The notes: generated by a model not told the origin, from the sequence alone. Numbered from the stretch's first letter, positions 16,597 through 24,960 are shown. The stretch: DNA of 43,181 nucleotides from Actinomyces sp. (GCA_018375675.1 JAHACW010000015.1:1-43181); one strand, 5' to 3'. Translations and numbers: made by a program.

Positions 16597-18002
16597 TTCT
16601 TGCCCTTCTTCGAGGAAGTCTTGGCCTCCGCCTTCTTGGAGTCAGCCTTCTTGGAGTCGGCCTTCTTGGAGTCGGCCTTCTCTTCCTCAGCCTTCTTCTC
16701 CTCGGCCTTCTCGTCCTGCTCAGCCTGCGCCGCATCAGCGGACTGGGCCTGCGCCTCGTCCGTGGGGACGATAACCTCGGCCGACTGAGCGGGAGCGGTC
16801 GGAGCGGAGGCGGGCGCGGCCACCTGATCGCCCAGGTAGATCATGCCGTTCACCTCGCGGTTGATGATCGCCAGCTCGTCGAGCAGGTGGTGCAGCTTCT
16901 TCAGATCGTGGCCCTTGCGCACGGCGACGAGGACGTGGCGGGAGGGGCGCACCTCGTCCAGGAGGGAGGCGAGAGGCTGGTTGATGTCGATGAGGCGCGG
17001 CGCGGGCACGCGGGTCTCAGCCAGCGAGGCGGACAGGACGCGGTGCAGGTCGCGGGCCTGCGGGTCGGAGGCGTCGACGATCAGGTCGACCCAGTGATCG
17101 CGGTCGATCGCCATCGCGAGCATGCGGGTGGGGGCGAGCCACGGCTCGGGGGCTCCCTCCTCGGCACTCCACACGGGCAGAGCCGTCAGGTCGGCGAGCT
17201 GCGTGGGCGAGGTCAGGGAACGCGAACGGGTCTCACGAATGAGCACCAGGACCAGGCCTACGAAAACACCGACGACGGTCGTGATGAGGATCAGGCGGGA
17301 CTTCGAGGGCGAGACTTCGTCGCTCGAAGCAGTGGCAGGGGTGATGACTCGGCCGGCGGTGGCGTGGTAGGGGGCGAGCTGCTCGGCATCCTTGGCGAGC
17401 TTGGTCAGCTCGGTGCGGATCTCGGCAGCACGCGGATTCTCCTTCGTGTTACCGTCCTCGTCGGTCAGGGGCGCGAGGGAGGCGAGCTCGGTCTCGAGAG
17501 CCTGAATCTGCTCATTGACGCCGGCGGCCATCTCGTCGGCGCGCTGCTCCACGAGAGCGGTGCGCTCGGTCAGGTAGGCGTTGGCGATCGCGTCGGCGGC
17601 GTCAACGGCCTGCTGGCGCGTGGGAGCCACATACTCGATCTTGACGATCGTGCCGTTCGTGTCGCCCGACACCTCCATGTTGGAACGAAGCTCCTCGGCA
17701 GTGACACCATTGCCGAGGCGCGCGGCCACGACGTCGAGGACGGCGGCGGACTTCGCGATGCCCTGCTCGGTCACCATGTCCGTCGTATTCGACAGGGAGG
17801 CGCGCACGGCGGGAGCCGGGGTGATCGACGGAGACGTCACGGTCATCGACACGGCCGCCGAGTGCGACACGGGGATACCAACGGCGGCAACAACACCTAC
17901 GACCAGGCCGGCCACGGTCCCCGCAACAATCGAGGTCCAGCGGCGTGCCAGCGCGTGACGAAGGATCTGCTGGCCGCCCGCGGGCGGAGGGGTCAGGATC
18001 AT
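16593..18002 (-). CDS. Polysaccharide co-polymerase / chain-length determinant (Wzz/CapA-like)
   Basis: 469-residue inner-membrane protein controlling polymer length. It has an N-terminal helix (about 19-42, IVAGTVAGLVVGVVAAVGI), a long external helical domain (about 50-220), and a second helix (about 235-255, LILITTVVGVFVGLVLVLI). A cytoplasmic domain follows that resembles a degenerate bacterial tyrosine-kinase fold without a Walker A motif. The tail is Ala/Glu/Lys-rich and ends in DSKKA repeats and SSKKGKK. I use the ATG at 18002: AAGGAG stands before it and it forms an ATGA overlap with the upstream transferase. An in-frame start at 18035 would overlap that gene further and lacks a ribosome site. 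Confidence 0.87.
   Translation of the reverse strand: MILTPPPAGGQQILRHALARRWTSIVAGTVAGLVVGVVAAVGIPVSHSAAVSMTVTSPSITPAPAVRASLSNTTDMVTEQGIAKSAAVLDVVAARLGNGVTAEELRSNMEVSGDTNGTIVKIEYVAPTRQQAVDAADAIANAYLTERTALVEQRADEMAAGVNEQIQALETELASLAPLTDEDGNTKENPRAAEIRTELTKLAKDAEQLAPYHATAGRVITPATASSDEVSPSKSRLILITTVVGVFVGLVLVLIRETRSRSLTSPTQLADLTALPVWSAEEGAPEPWLAPTRMLAMAIDRDHWVDLIVDASDPQARDLHRVLSASLAETRVPAPRLIDINQPLASLLDEVRPSRHVLVAVRKGHDLKKLHHLLDELAIINREVNGMIYLGDQVAAPASAPTAPAQSAEVIVPTDEAQAQSADAAQAEQDEKAEEKKAEEEKADSKKADSKKADSKKAEAKTSSKKGKK
16628..16682 (-). repeat. 15-bp tandem repeat encoding KKADS units
   Basis: About three to four copies of a 15-bp unit (CTTCTTGGAGTCGGC on the + strand) encode KKADS in the chain-length protein tail. 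In-frame unit gain or loss would change tail length without breaking the gene. Confidence 0.75.
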
Positions 18003-18907
18003 GACTGTTCTCCTTGGAGGTGAGAGCGCACCCACGCGGCGCGCGCATTGAGCCGGCGCTCGAGAGCGCGGCGAGACGTTGTGGGTCGAGACGCGACCCC
18101 CTGAGTGTAGACCTGCACGAACCGGTCGAGCTCACGCTCGGCCTCGTCGCGAGGAAGCGAAACGAGCGAGACCAGGCGCGGCAGCTCCTGGCCCGTCAGA
18201 GACACCGAGAGGTCGGCGAAGGCCTGGGCCTGCTCCGGATTCTTCCACGAATCCGAGCGCCACGAGGCATTTCCGGTGACCTGGCCCGGATGGATGCGGT
18301 ACAGCAGCCCCCAGGGTGCGATACGCCGGATGTGACCGCCCGCGGAGGCCACGCGCATCCACAGGTCGTAGTCCTCGGCGGGGACGCTGCGGTAGCCACC
18401 GACGCGATCCATGATCTCGCGGGTGGCGAGCATGGTCGGGTGGCACACGGGGTTGGTGAGCAGCAGGTGCCAGCCCATGTCCTCGGGCGTGATCTCGTAG
18501 GGCATACGGGGCACCGGACGGGAACCGCGCAGCTCGATCATCTGCGTGAAGACCATGTCGTCGCCGCGCTCGATTGCACGCATCGTGCGCTTGAAGCGGC
18601 CCTTGAGGGACACGTCGTCGGCGTCCATACGACCCACGAGGCGCGAGTCGGTGCGCTCCATGAGCTGGGTGAGAACGCGGGAGACACCGCCCTCGCCCGG
18701 GGTGATGTCCTCGATGCGCAGGCGAGGATCGACCACTCCCCCACGCGACGCGCCGCGGATGGCCTCGCCGACCGTCGAATCCGACGACGAGTCGTTGCCG
18801 ACGACCAGCTCGGCGTCGCGCGGCATGGCCGCCAGCGTCGAGGCCACGGCGCGCGTGATCGTGGCCGCCGCGTTGCGCGCGGGCAGCAGGACGGACAGCT
18901 CAGGCAC
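17999..18907 (-). CDS. Glycosyltransferase family 2
   Basis: 302 residues beginning PELSVLLPARNAAATITRAV, with VVGNDSSSDSTV and the DXD-type RMDADDVS, then AEDYDLWMRVASAG, the usual GT2 acceptor-side motif. It acts on the cytosolic face of the membrane, on an unknown acceptor. The frame is open to 19168, but the upstream 87 codons are Cys/Ser/Arg-rich out-of-frame reading of the CDP-alcohol gene. The GTG at 18907 has AGGGGGAG in front and overlaps the upstream stop by 8 bases, so I start there. The stop overlaps the chain-length gene start (ATGA). Confidence 0.9.
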   Translation of the reverse strand: MPELSVLLPARNAAATITRAVASTLAAMPRDAELVVGNDSSSDSTVGEAIRGASRGGVVDPRLRIEDITPGEGGVSRVLTQLMERTDSRLVGRMDADDVSLKGRFKRTMRAIERGDDMVFTQMIELRGSRPVPRMPYEITPEDMGWHLLLTNPVCHPTMLATREIMDRVGGYRSVPAEDYDLWMRVASAGGHIRRIAPWGLLYRIHPGQVTGNASWRSDSWKNPEQAQAFADLSVSLTGQELPRLVSLVSLPRDEAERELDRFVQVYTQGVASRPTTSRRALERRLNARAAWVRSHLQGEQS

Positions 18908-19682
18908 GGGACTCCCCCTGCTTGGCCGCCTCCTTGGCGGCCGCGTCCAGGGCGCGCAGGTCGCGGAAACGACGACGCAACGAAATCGAGGAATGCGCAA
19001 TCGCGATAACGGCGAGGAACGTGTAGAGCACCATGAAAGGCACGCCGAAGCCCCACAGCACGAAGGACCAGCACAGCACGCCCGGGTCGGTGGGCAGCAG
19101 CACGAAGGAACGCAGGTTCCCGCCGCGCGTTTGCTTGCGGCCCGCGGCGCGCACGAACTGCTCGGCAAGGATCTGGCTCATGAACTGACCCGACGTCACC
19201 CAGCCATAGACGAGCGCGACGATAGCCAGCCACCACGACTCGGGGCGGTAGACCATGACCGCTGCGGCGGTGCAGAAGTGGATCGCCGGGGAACGGAACG
19301 CGTCGGCGACATGATCCACCCACTCGCCCGTCTTCGAGGACGCACCCGTGACGCGCGAGACCTGGCCGTCCGCGGAGTCAAACATGAAGCCGACCGCAAG
19401 AGCCGTGCCCACGATGAGGCCCGTCCACCATGCCGGGTCACACGCGACGAGGACGATGAGTCCCACCGTCGAAAAGCACACGGAGATGAAACTGACGAAG
19501 TTCGGAGTCCAGCCGAAAGCCGCACAGGCGGCCGCGACGACGCGTGCGGCACCGCGGTTCACCCAACGCATGTACGCGGGGACGCCCGCGCCCGGCTTCT
19601 GAGCGGCAGCGAGCGCACAGCGGTAGGCACTAAAACGAGTCCCCCACGAGGAACCCGGCTCGAGCACGACGGGCAGGCTCAC
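18900..19682 (-). CDS. CDP-alcohol phosphatidyltransferase family protein
   Basis: 260-residue membrane enzyme. It carries the family signature D-x2-D-G-x2-(A/S)-R-x8-G-x3-D-x3-D as DSADGQVSR ... GEWVDHVAD (about 102-127), with Ser at the usual Ala position, and about six hydrophobic segments. Family members move a phospho-alcohol from a CDP-linked donor to an acceptor alcohol. In a polysaccharide operon next to a cytidylyltransferase, the likely role is making or attaching a phospho-polyol (inference), though a lipid product such as a phosphoinositol-type compound cannot be excluded. The GTG start overlaps the previous stop (GTGA). Confidence 0.88.
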   Translation of the reverse strand: MSLPVVLEPGSSWGTRFSAYRCALAAAQKPGAGVPAYMRWVNRGAARVVAAACAAFGWTPNFVSFISVCFSTVGLIVLVACDPAWWTGLIVGTALAVGFMFDSADGQVSRVTGASSKTGEWVDHVADAFRSPAIHFCTAAAVMVYRPESWWLAIVALVYGWVTSGQFMSQILAEQFVRAAGRKQTRGGNLRSFVLLPTDPGVLCWSFVLWGFGVPFMVLYTFLAVIAIAHSSISLRRRFRDLRALDAAAKEAAKQGESRA

Positions 19683-20173
19683 TGCGCCTCCCCTTCCGCC
19701 TTTTCCGCGTCCTGCGCCGGGGCCTCGTCAGAGAAGTCCTCGGGGGCGATGAAGCGGCGCAGCTTCGTCGACGAGGTCGACGGCGTGTACGGCAGGTAGA
19801 CGACGCGCGCGCCAACCTCGGCCATCTCGGCCTCGAGCGCAGCGCCCTTCGGAGTATCCTTCCAGTCGTCACCCTTGAAGAGGACATCGAAAGGCTGGAG
19901 ACGCCACGCGAGGCGCTTGTCCTGGTCCAGGTCAACGACAACCGCGTCCACGAAACGCAGCGACGACACGAGGTCGCAGCGCTCCTTGAGCGGGATAACC
20001 GGGGCGCGGCCCTTCATACGAATGAGGGCCTCGTCCGAGGTCACGCCGACGACGAGGCGATCGCAGCGCTCACGCGCGGCGCGCAGGATGTTGAGGTGTC
20101 CCTGGTGGAACATGTCAAAACCCCCGGGCACGTAGCCGGTAATGGGGGTGCGTTGCTGAGTCGTTTCGTCCAC
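19679..20173 (-). CDS. Cytidylyltransferase-like nucleotidyltransferase (TagD/RfaE type)
   Basis: 164 residues with YVPGGFDMFHQGHLNILRAA, the GxFDxxHxGH nucleotide-binding signature, and VVGVTSDE. The SxTxxR-like end of the core is TPSTSSTKLRRFI. The fold activates small phosphates with CTP or ATP; with a CDP-alcohol transferase directly downstream a CDP-polyol product such as CDP-glycerol is plausible but not shown. The first codon is a GTG with no clear ribosome site, so a leaderless transcript or a slightly different start is possible. First gene of the six-gene operon. The C-terminal tail is acidic (about 25 residues). Confidence 0.85.
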   Translation of the reverse strand: MDETTQQRTPITGYVPGGFDMFHQGHLNILRAARERCDRLVVGVTSDEALIRMKGRAPVIPLKERCDLVSSLRFVDAVVVDLDQDKRLAWRLQPFDVLFKGDDWKDTPKGAALEAEMAEVGARVVYLPYTPSTSSTKLRRFIAPEDFSDEAPAQDAEKAEGEAQ

Positions 20174-20266
20174 GTAACAAGTGTGCCATTTATCAGGCGG
20201 TCAATGCGACACTTACCCGCTAAATGACCGAAAGATCACGTCTTAGCGTTCCCCACCAAGTGACAA

Positions 20267-20287
20267 GACACCCCACACAGGGGTGTC
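20267..20287 (-). terminator. Terminator of purU
   Basis: Perfect 8-bp stem GACACCCC (20267-20274) / GGGGTGTC (20280-20287), followed leftward by TTGTCACTT, lying 157-177 bases beyond the purU stop and before the polysaccharide operon. Confidence 0.65.
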
Positions 20288-20443
20288 ATATCGCGCAAAT
20301 ATGACCAGATGGCCGCACGTCACCTTGTTACAGGGGGCGACACGCCAGCCGGGTGTCACGAGGCCTTCGCGCCGTTCGGGCGGTCAGGCTCGGCGGGCGC
20401 GCAGGCCGCGCCCCGGCCTCGTTACTGCGTCGTTGAGGGGATC

Positions 20444-21298
20444 TCAGCGCGAGAAGACGACCGTTCGGTTGCCATTCATGAGGACGCGGCGCTCCGCGTG
20501 GAAGCGGACGGCCTGGGCGAGGACGCGGCGCTCCACGTCCTGGCCGAGCGCCACCATGTCGGGCGTGGAGTCGGCGTGGGAGACGCGGGTGACATCCTGC
20601 TCGATGATCGGGCCCTCGTCGAGGTCGGCGGTCACGTAGTGGGCAGTCGCGCCGATCAGCTTGACGCCGCGATCGTGGGCCTGCGCGTAGGGGCGCGCAC
20701 CCTTGAAGGAGGGCAGGAAGGAGTGGTGGATGTTGATGACGCGGCCCTGCATGGCGCGGCAGACCTCGTCGGAGAGGATCTGCATGTAGCGCGCCAGGAC
20801 GACGAGCTCAACGTTTTCGGAGGCAATCAGGTCGAGGAGCTGGCGCTCCGCCTGGGCCTTCGTGTCCTTCGTGACGGGAATGTTGAGGAAGGGGACACCG
20901 TAGAACTGGGCGACGGGCGCCAGGTCCGGGTGATTGCCGACGACCGCGATCACGTCAATGGGCAGACCCTGCGTCTGCTGGCGGTACAGGAGGTCGGTGA
21001 GGCAGTGCCCCTCGCGCGACACCATGATGATGGTGCGCAGCTTGCGGCCCAGGTCGTCGACGCGGTAGGTTGCGACGAATTCCTCGGCGACGCGGGCCAG
21101 GCCCTCGTCGATGGGCGCGCGACCCTGCGGGGAGTCGACCTCGACGCGCATAAAGAAGGTACCCGTGTCGGAGTCGCCGAACTGCTGAGACTGGATGACA
21201 TTGCCGCCGGACTCGCCGATCACGCCGGTCACGGCGTGCACGATGCCGGGGCGGTCCGGGCAGGACAGGGTCACAACAAGCTGCGCGTTTTCAGTCAT
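20444..21298 (-). CDS. purU: Formyltetrahydrofolate deformylase
   Basis: Hydrolyses 10-formyl-THF to formate and THF, balancing the one-carbon pool. 284 residues: an ACT-like regulatory domain (about 1-85; LVVTLSCPDRPGIVHAVTG) and a formyltransferase-fold domain with NIHHSFLPSFKGA (catalytic Asn and His), GATAHYVTADLDEGPIIEQD (catalytic Asp) and LARYMQILS. The frame is open to 21625, but that extension is low-complexity non-family sequence. MTENAQLV at 21298 is the normal family start, with a modest TGGAAC ribosome site. An ATG at 21322 is a second option. With glyA and folD it is the third folate enzyme in the window. Confidence 0.95.
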   Translation of the reverse strand: MTENAQLVVTLSCPDRPGIVHAVTGVIGESGGNVIQSQQFGDSDTGTFFMRVEVDSPQGRAPIDEGLARVAEEFVATYRVDDLGRKLRTIIMVSREGHCLTDLLYRQQTQGLPIDVIAVVGNHPDLAPVAQFYGVPFLNIPVTKDTKAQAERQLLDLIASENVELVVLARYMQILSDEVCRAMQGRVINIHHSFLPSFKGARPYAQAHDRGVKLIGATAHYVTADLDEGPIIEQDVTRVSHADSTPDMVALGQDVERRVLAQAVRFHAERRVLMNGNRTVVFSR

Positions 21299-21742
21299 GC
21301 GTTCCAGTCTAACTAGGTTCATACCCACGAACGAGGCAGGGGCAGGGTTTGCGGGCGATGCCACGGGGTTGCGGGGTGGTGCTATTGCTGGGCGGGATTG
21401 TGTTGTTGCGTTGTTGCGGGCGGGTTGCTGGCTGGGCGGGCACGATTGCCGTTTCACGCATGTTTCACGAGCCGCCAGGGCCGGCCTCGCCGGTTTCACG
21501 CGCGTTTCACGCGTACTCCAGCCGACACCGAACTGCGCCGGCCAACACAACCGCTGACACGTCGGCCAACTGAGCGACACCCATCGACCTCTCCTGTCGA
21601 ACTCCACGCTGCAGATATGCGACACCAGGAAACCGCGCGAGCATTCGCTTGACAGCTACATCGCCTTAGCCTTCATCGCGGGACCACTTCTCTGGACAGG
21701 CTGCTACGATGCGAAGCAGTGAACCAGAGCAAAGGAGCCACC
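21299..21742. other. Non-coding gap with GTTTCACG direct repeats
   Basis: No gene is seen in these 444 bases between divergent purU and the AT-rich fusion gene. Part of it (about 21350-21440) is G/T-rich low complexity. Four GTTTCACG copies are described separately. Confidence 0.6.
21451..21511. promoter_or_regulatory. Two pairs of 11-bp-spaced GTTTCACG direct repeats
   Basis: GTTTCACG at 21451 and 21462, and again at 21493 and 21504. Each pair has an exact 11-bp step and the pairs are 42 bp apart. Direct repeats with an 11-bp step are the usual site form for OmpR/PhoB-type response regulators. The same pair, in reverse complement, precedes the small membrane protein gene at 42768. It lies 153-213 bases upstream of purU. 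Confidence 0.6.
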
Positions 21743-23944
21743 ATGGTCGCCGCCGACGATGAGCACACGAGCACCAACGAGCCCGAGGACAACACCTCGA
21801 CACAAAAAAGCTTCTTCGAAAAACTGAAGTTCTGGAAACGCTGCAAAAACGAAAACGGTGAACCAGCACCGCTCCAACCCCTACCGGCCTGCCTCATGAA
21901 ATGGAAAGCGCCAGTAGTAATCGCAGGGGCCGGATTCTTAATCGCCCTATCGTTTGCGATAATATGGCACGGAACTCCACACTGGCCTTCGGCCGACGCA
22001 ATGAAACTCTGCGCCACAATTGCCGGAGCAGGCTTCGCATTCTCAGCCTGGCAACAAAGGAGCCACGATAATGCAGCCAACGCAAAGCGAGAACAGGCAG
22101 CGATCGAACGCGACGACTACTGGAAGCGCCGCGAGCATATTCTTCACACACTCGATAGCAACAATCCAAGAATCCGCCTTGCAGCAATCAGCCTTCTAGC
22201 AGAACTTGCCGACAAAGCAGAAGATAGCTCCGTACTCAATGGCACAGAAAAACAGCAGCTTCAGCGCCACATCATTAACACACTCTGCCTCCAGCTCCGC
22301 CACGAAGGATTGAACCAAAAGCGCGAAGGCACCCGTGACGAGCATGCCGAAATTCAAAATGCCATACTCCAAGTAATCCTAGAGCGAATCCAACATACAG
22401 CGCAGAGAGGCAATTGCGCGAATTGGTCATCTCAATACATCAATTTACAACATTGCGACATACTCACAAAGGTCACAATTTCTCAAATTCAGACGAATGC
22501 GACACTCGACTTCAGAGACTCAGTATTTCAAGAACAGGTAGAAATACGCGAATCGCACATTGGCCGGCTATGTTGGCGGACCGCCTACTTCACGAAGCAA
22601 CTCGTAACAGTAGGTGAAAATAGCAGAACGGTTATCAAAACCGATGGATTGCCCCAACACGCTGACATTGCATATTTCTTCAATACCACTTTCATTAGCG
22701 CGAAACAAGGTCTTATCCTCGATCTACAAACACGTCAGAACGACGAAACAATCCCATCACTTTCTTTCATTCAATGCGACTTCCGCAAAACTACATGCGA
22801 CTGCCCGACAACATGCCAATGCAGAGACGGAGCTGAGACTACAGATTGCTCCTGCAAAGCCGAGGATGAATGCATGTGCACGAATACTTGCAAGCGCAAC
22901 AAACTCTGGATTCAAACAAATTCCGCTGCCACTCAATCAAATTACACCATTAGAGAACTATCTATCTACACCTGCGAGGCATCAGATATTCAGATATCCC
23001 TAGAAACTGACACTCCTCGCATTTACATATCTGATTCAAGAATTACCAACTTATTCAAGATCGCATTCGAATACAACTACACAGCAGTTCGATCACCCGC
23101 CACGCAAGAGACACCAGCAATCATAGTCCACAACTGCATATTCACAAGAAATCAACCATCACTTGACCCCGTTCACATAGCCGTAAACACCCCGTCCACA
23201 ATCAACGAACCCATCTACTTTTTCAACAATAGCACTTTTGATCTTTCAGGAACGGGTGCCACTCACAAACTGAACACTATCGCGATATCTTCACGTTATG
23301 ATAGTTATCATTTTACAGAGGTAGACGATTCAAATAATACGCTAGCGAGTTGGGATACGGGCCTCTCCACAACACCGATTTCCATTCACAGGGACAACAA
23401 CCCCTTCTCCGCGTTTGCGTGCGGGGAACACGCTGACGCAGACTCTATACAATTCAGAGTTGCAACTAAGGCAGATCGTGAGTCCATTTTGGAGTTGTCC
23501 GACCAATCTAAGAATATTGAAAGTTCAGACACATTTGGACGACCTACTCCCAACGAATACATCCGACATGAAATACTCAACGCTCTCATCGAGAAGGGCA
23601 CACTATACCTAGTTACAGACAGCAAGGGTCCACTTGCAGCTTTCGCATTCATACCAGGCTCCAACAGTGCTTACGCCGGAGTCTTAAACGGATGGCATTC
23701 CAGCTCCGACTATCACACTATTTGCTACGTGACAGCTGTGCGCGGAAGAGGCATCGCGCATGCCATCTTCAGCTACGTTGCAAACCGGGCAAGTTATGTA
23801 CGTTGCGACACCAGTGAGAACAACATCGCCATGCGGCACGCTCTCGAAGCATTTGGGTTCCAAGAGTGCGGCACATTCACAGCGGAAGACGGAGGGACAC
23901 GAATCGCCTATGACTGGATCAAGGAGCTTGAGCCTCAAAACTGA
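21743..23944 (+). CDS. Unrecognised membrane protein: helical domain, beta-helix-like region with CxC cluster, C-terminal GNAT
   Basis: 733 residues; I recognise only parts. A polar N-terminus is followed by two membrane helices (about 56-75 and 88-104). A helical segment (about 125-215; RIRLAAISLLAELAD ... HIINTLCLQLRHEG) resembles the region seen before pentapeptide repeats in actinobacterial membrane proteins. About 230-560 is strand-rich with recurring motifs such as DFRDSVF, FFNTTF, FIQCDF, VHNCIF and FNNSTF, as in a right-handed beta-helix. It is interrupted by nine cysteines in 32 residues (352-383) including four CxC pairs. From about 567 a GNAT acetyltransferase domain (AVRGRGIAHAIF, acetyl-CoA loop) ends in RIAYDWIKE. 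The ATG at 21743 has AAAGGAG at 5 bases; a GTG at 21719 is inferior. The gene is visibly richer in A+T than its neighbours, suggesting transfer. Membrane tethering of an acetyltransferase is inferred. Confidence 0.75.
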   Translation: MVAADDEHTSTNEPEDNTSTQKSFFEKLKFWKRCKNENGEPAPLQPLPACLMKWKAPVVIAGAGFLIALSFAIIWHGTPHWPSADAMKLCATIAGAGFAFSAWQQRSHDNAANAKREQAAIERDDYWKRREHILHTLDSNNPRIRLAAISLLAELADKAEDSSVLNGTEKQQLQRHIINTLCLQLRHEGLNQKREGTRDEHAEIQNAILQVILERIQHTAQRGNCANWSSQYINLQHCDILTKVTISQIQTNATLDFRDSVFQEQVEIRESHIGRLCWRTAYFTKQLVTVGENSRTVIKTDGLPQHADIAYFFNTTFISAKQGLILDLQTRQNDETIPSLSFIQCDFRKTTCDCPTTCQCRDGAETTDCSCKAEDECMCTNTCKRNKLWIQTNSAATQSNYTIRELSIYTCEASDIQISLETDTPRIYISDSRITNLFKIAFEYNYTAVRSPATQETPAIIVHNCIFTRNQPSLDPVHIAVNTPSTINEPIYFFNNSTFDLSGTGATHKLNTIAISSRYDSYHFTEVDDSNNTLASWDTGLSTTPISIHRDNNPFSAFACGEHADADSIQFRVATKADRESILELSDQSKNIESSDTFGRPTPNEYIRHEILNALIEKGTLYLVTDSKGPLAAFAFIPGSNSAYAGVLNGWHSSSDYHTICYVTAVRGRGIAHAIFSYVANRASYVRCDTSENNIAMRHALEAFGFQECGTFTAEDGGTRIAYDWIKELEPQN

Positions 23945-24059
23945 GAAAATGGGTACTTACTACCCAGTCAACGAGATCGCGACAGGACTTTGATACTTGT
24001 TAAGGCCACATCGTCAGCATAGTTGTCAGCACGCCGTGGTCCACAGATAGGGTGACGGC

Positions 24060-24569
24060 ATGCAGGTTCGAATTTCTTCCACAGACGACCTCGAGTTCAT
24101 CGAGGGTGCCTATGCGCATGCCCGTGCGTTCATGCAGGCGAATGGGTATGCGACTCAGTGGCCCGAAGGGTACCCGGGCCGGATTGACGCTGAGGAAGAC
24201 ATCGCGCACGGACACTGCTTCCTCGTGACCGATGATGCCGGGCCGCTTGCCGTCTTTTCGTTCGGTCCCGGGCCGGACGAGACCTACGCCGAGATCGGTG
24301 GCGCGTGGCATTCCGATGCCGACTACCACGTGATTCACCGTGTGGCCGCTGTGCGCGGACGCGGCGTCGCTCGGCCAATCTTCATGTTCGCGGCTGAGCA
24401 TGCGAACTACCTGCGCTGCGACACCCACGAGGACAACGCACCGATGCGGCGCGCGCTCACGTCCTTCGGATTCCGTGAGTGTGGCACGATCACGGTAGCC
24501 AACGGCACGCAGCGCATCGCCTACGACTGGATCAAAGAACCACCGCACGACAACACCTCACGGTCGTAA
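24060..24569 (+). CDS. GNAT-family N-acetyltransferase
   Basis: 169-residue cytosolic enzyme that should transfer an acetyl group from acetyl-CoA to an amine; the substrate is unknown. The RVAAVRGRGVARPIF segment is motif A (R/Q-x-x-G-x-G/A), and LRCDTHEDNAPMRRALTSFGFRECG gives motif B and the usual C-terminal strand. Much of it matches the C-terminal domain of the preceding fusion protein (GWHS/AWHS, DYH, AVRGRG, RCDT, FGF-ECGT, RIAYDWIKE), yet this gene is GC-rich like the chromosome. AGGGTGAC precedes the ATG. It lies 115 bases downstream of the fusion gene in the same direction, possibly co-transcribed. Confidence 0.9.
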   Translation: MQVRISSTDDLEFIEGAYAHARAFMQANGYATQWPEGYPGRIDAEEDIAHGHCFLVTDDAGPLAVFSFGPGPDETYAEIGGAWHSDADYHVIHRVAAVRGRGVARPIFMFAAEHANYLRCDTHEDNAPMRRALTSFGFRECGTITVANGTQRIAYDWIKEPPHDNTSRS

Positions 24570-24601
24570 CGCCCAGCCGGCCACAGATGCGTCCCACACT
24601 T

Positions 24602-24707
24602 TCGCATGCAATTCCCCGCCGACACAGATTGACGACACCTCAGAAACCGCATGATTCCAACGGTTCGGTTTCAAATTCTGAAATGCTGTCATGGGAATTG
24701 CATGCGA
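24602..24707. repeat. 15-bp perfect inverted repeat with inner arm
   Basis: TCGCATGCAATTCCC (24602-24616) and GGGAATTGCATGCGA (24693-24707), with a further inner pair GAAACCG / CGGTTTC (about 24643 to 24672). A transcript or extruded strand would form an extended hairpin. It sits immediately left of array 3. Confidence 0.75.
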
Positions 24708-24720
24708 CTTTTGCGGAGCT

Positions 24721-24800
24721 GCACCCGTTATGGAGCATTACACCCGATCAGTGGGCATTACACCCGATCAGAACGGGTGCAATGCCCACTGATCGGGTGC
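24721..24800. repeat. Symmetric repeat array 3 (GCATTACACCCG core)
   Basis: CACCCG cores at 24722, 24741 and 24761 (19 and 20 bp apart; two with GCATTACACCCGATCAG in full) meet inverted CGGGTGC at 24774 and 24794 (20 bp apart). The centre is GCATTACACCCG / CGGGTGCAATGC with one mismatch around ATCAGAA. Confidence 0.85.
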
Positions 24801-24960
24801 ACGCCCTCATCGACGACAAGCTCTATCGCGGATGCGCTTCCTAGGTGGAATGGGCACCACGACTAAACTCCATCCCCCACACCGACACTCCAGCCAAGGC
24901 CACTCACGATGGCCCTCACCGTCGCGTAGTAGGCATTAGGCCGCAATAATGCTTGTTTCT

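Noticed and set aside
18908..19168. N-terminal extension of the GT2 gene to 19168
   Set aside because: Those 87 codons are out-of-frame reading of the CDP-alcohol gene, Cys/Arg/Ser-rich. The GTG at 18907 has a ribosome site and starts the GT2 fold.
21299..21625. N-terminal extension of purU
   Set aside because: Low-complexity sequence unlike the family; the ACT domain begins at the 21298 start.
21743..23944. Part of a prophage or conjugative element
   Set aside because: Only this gene is AT-rich. No integrase, phage or mobilisation genes and no direct-repeat att pair are seen around it.
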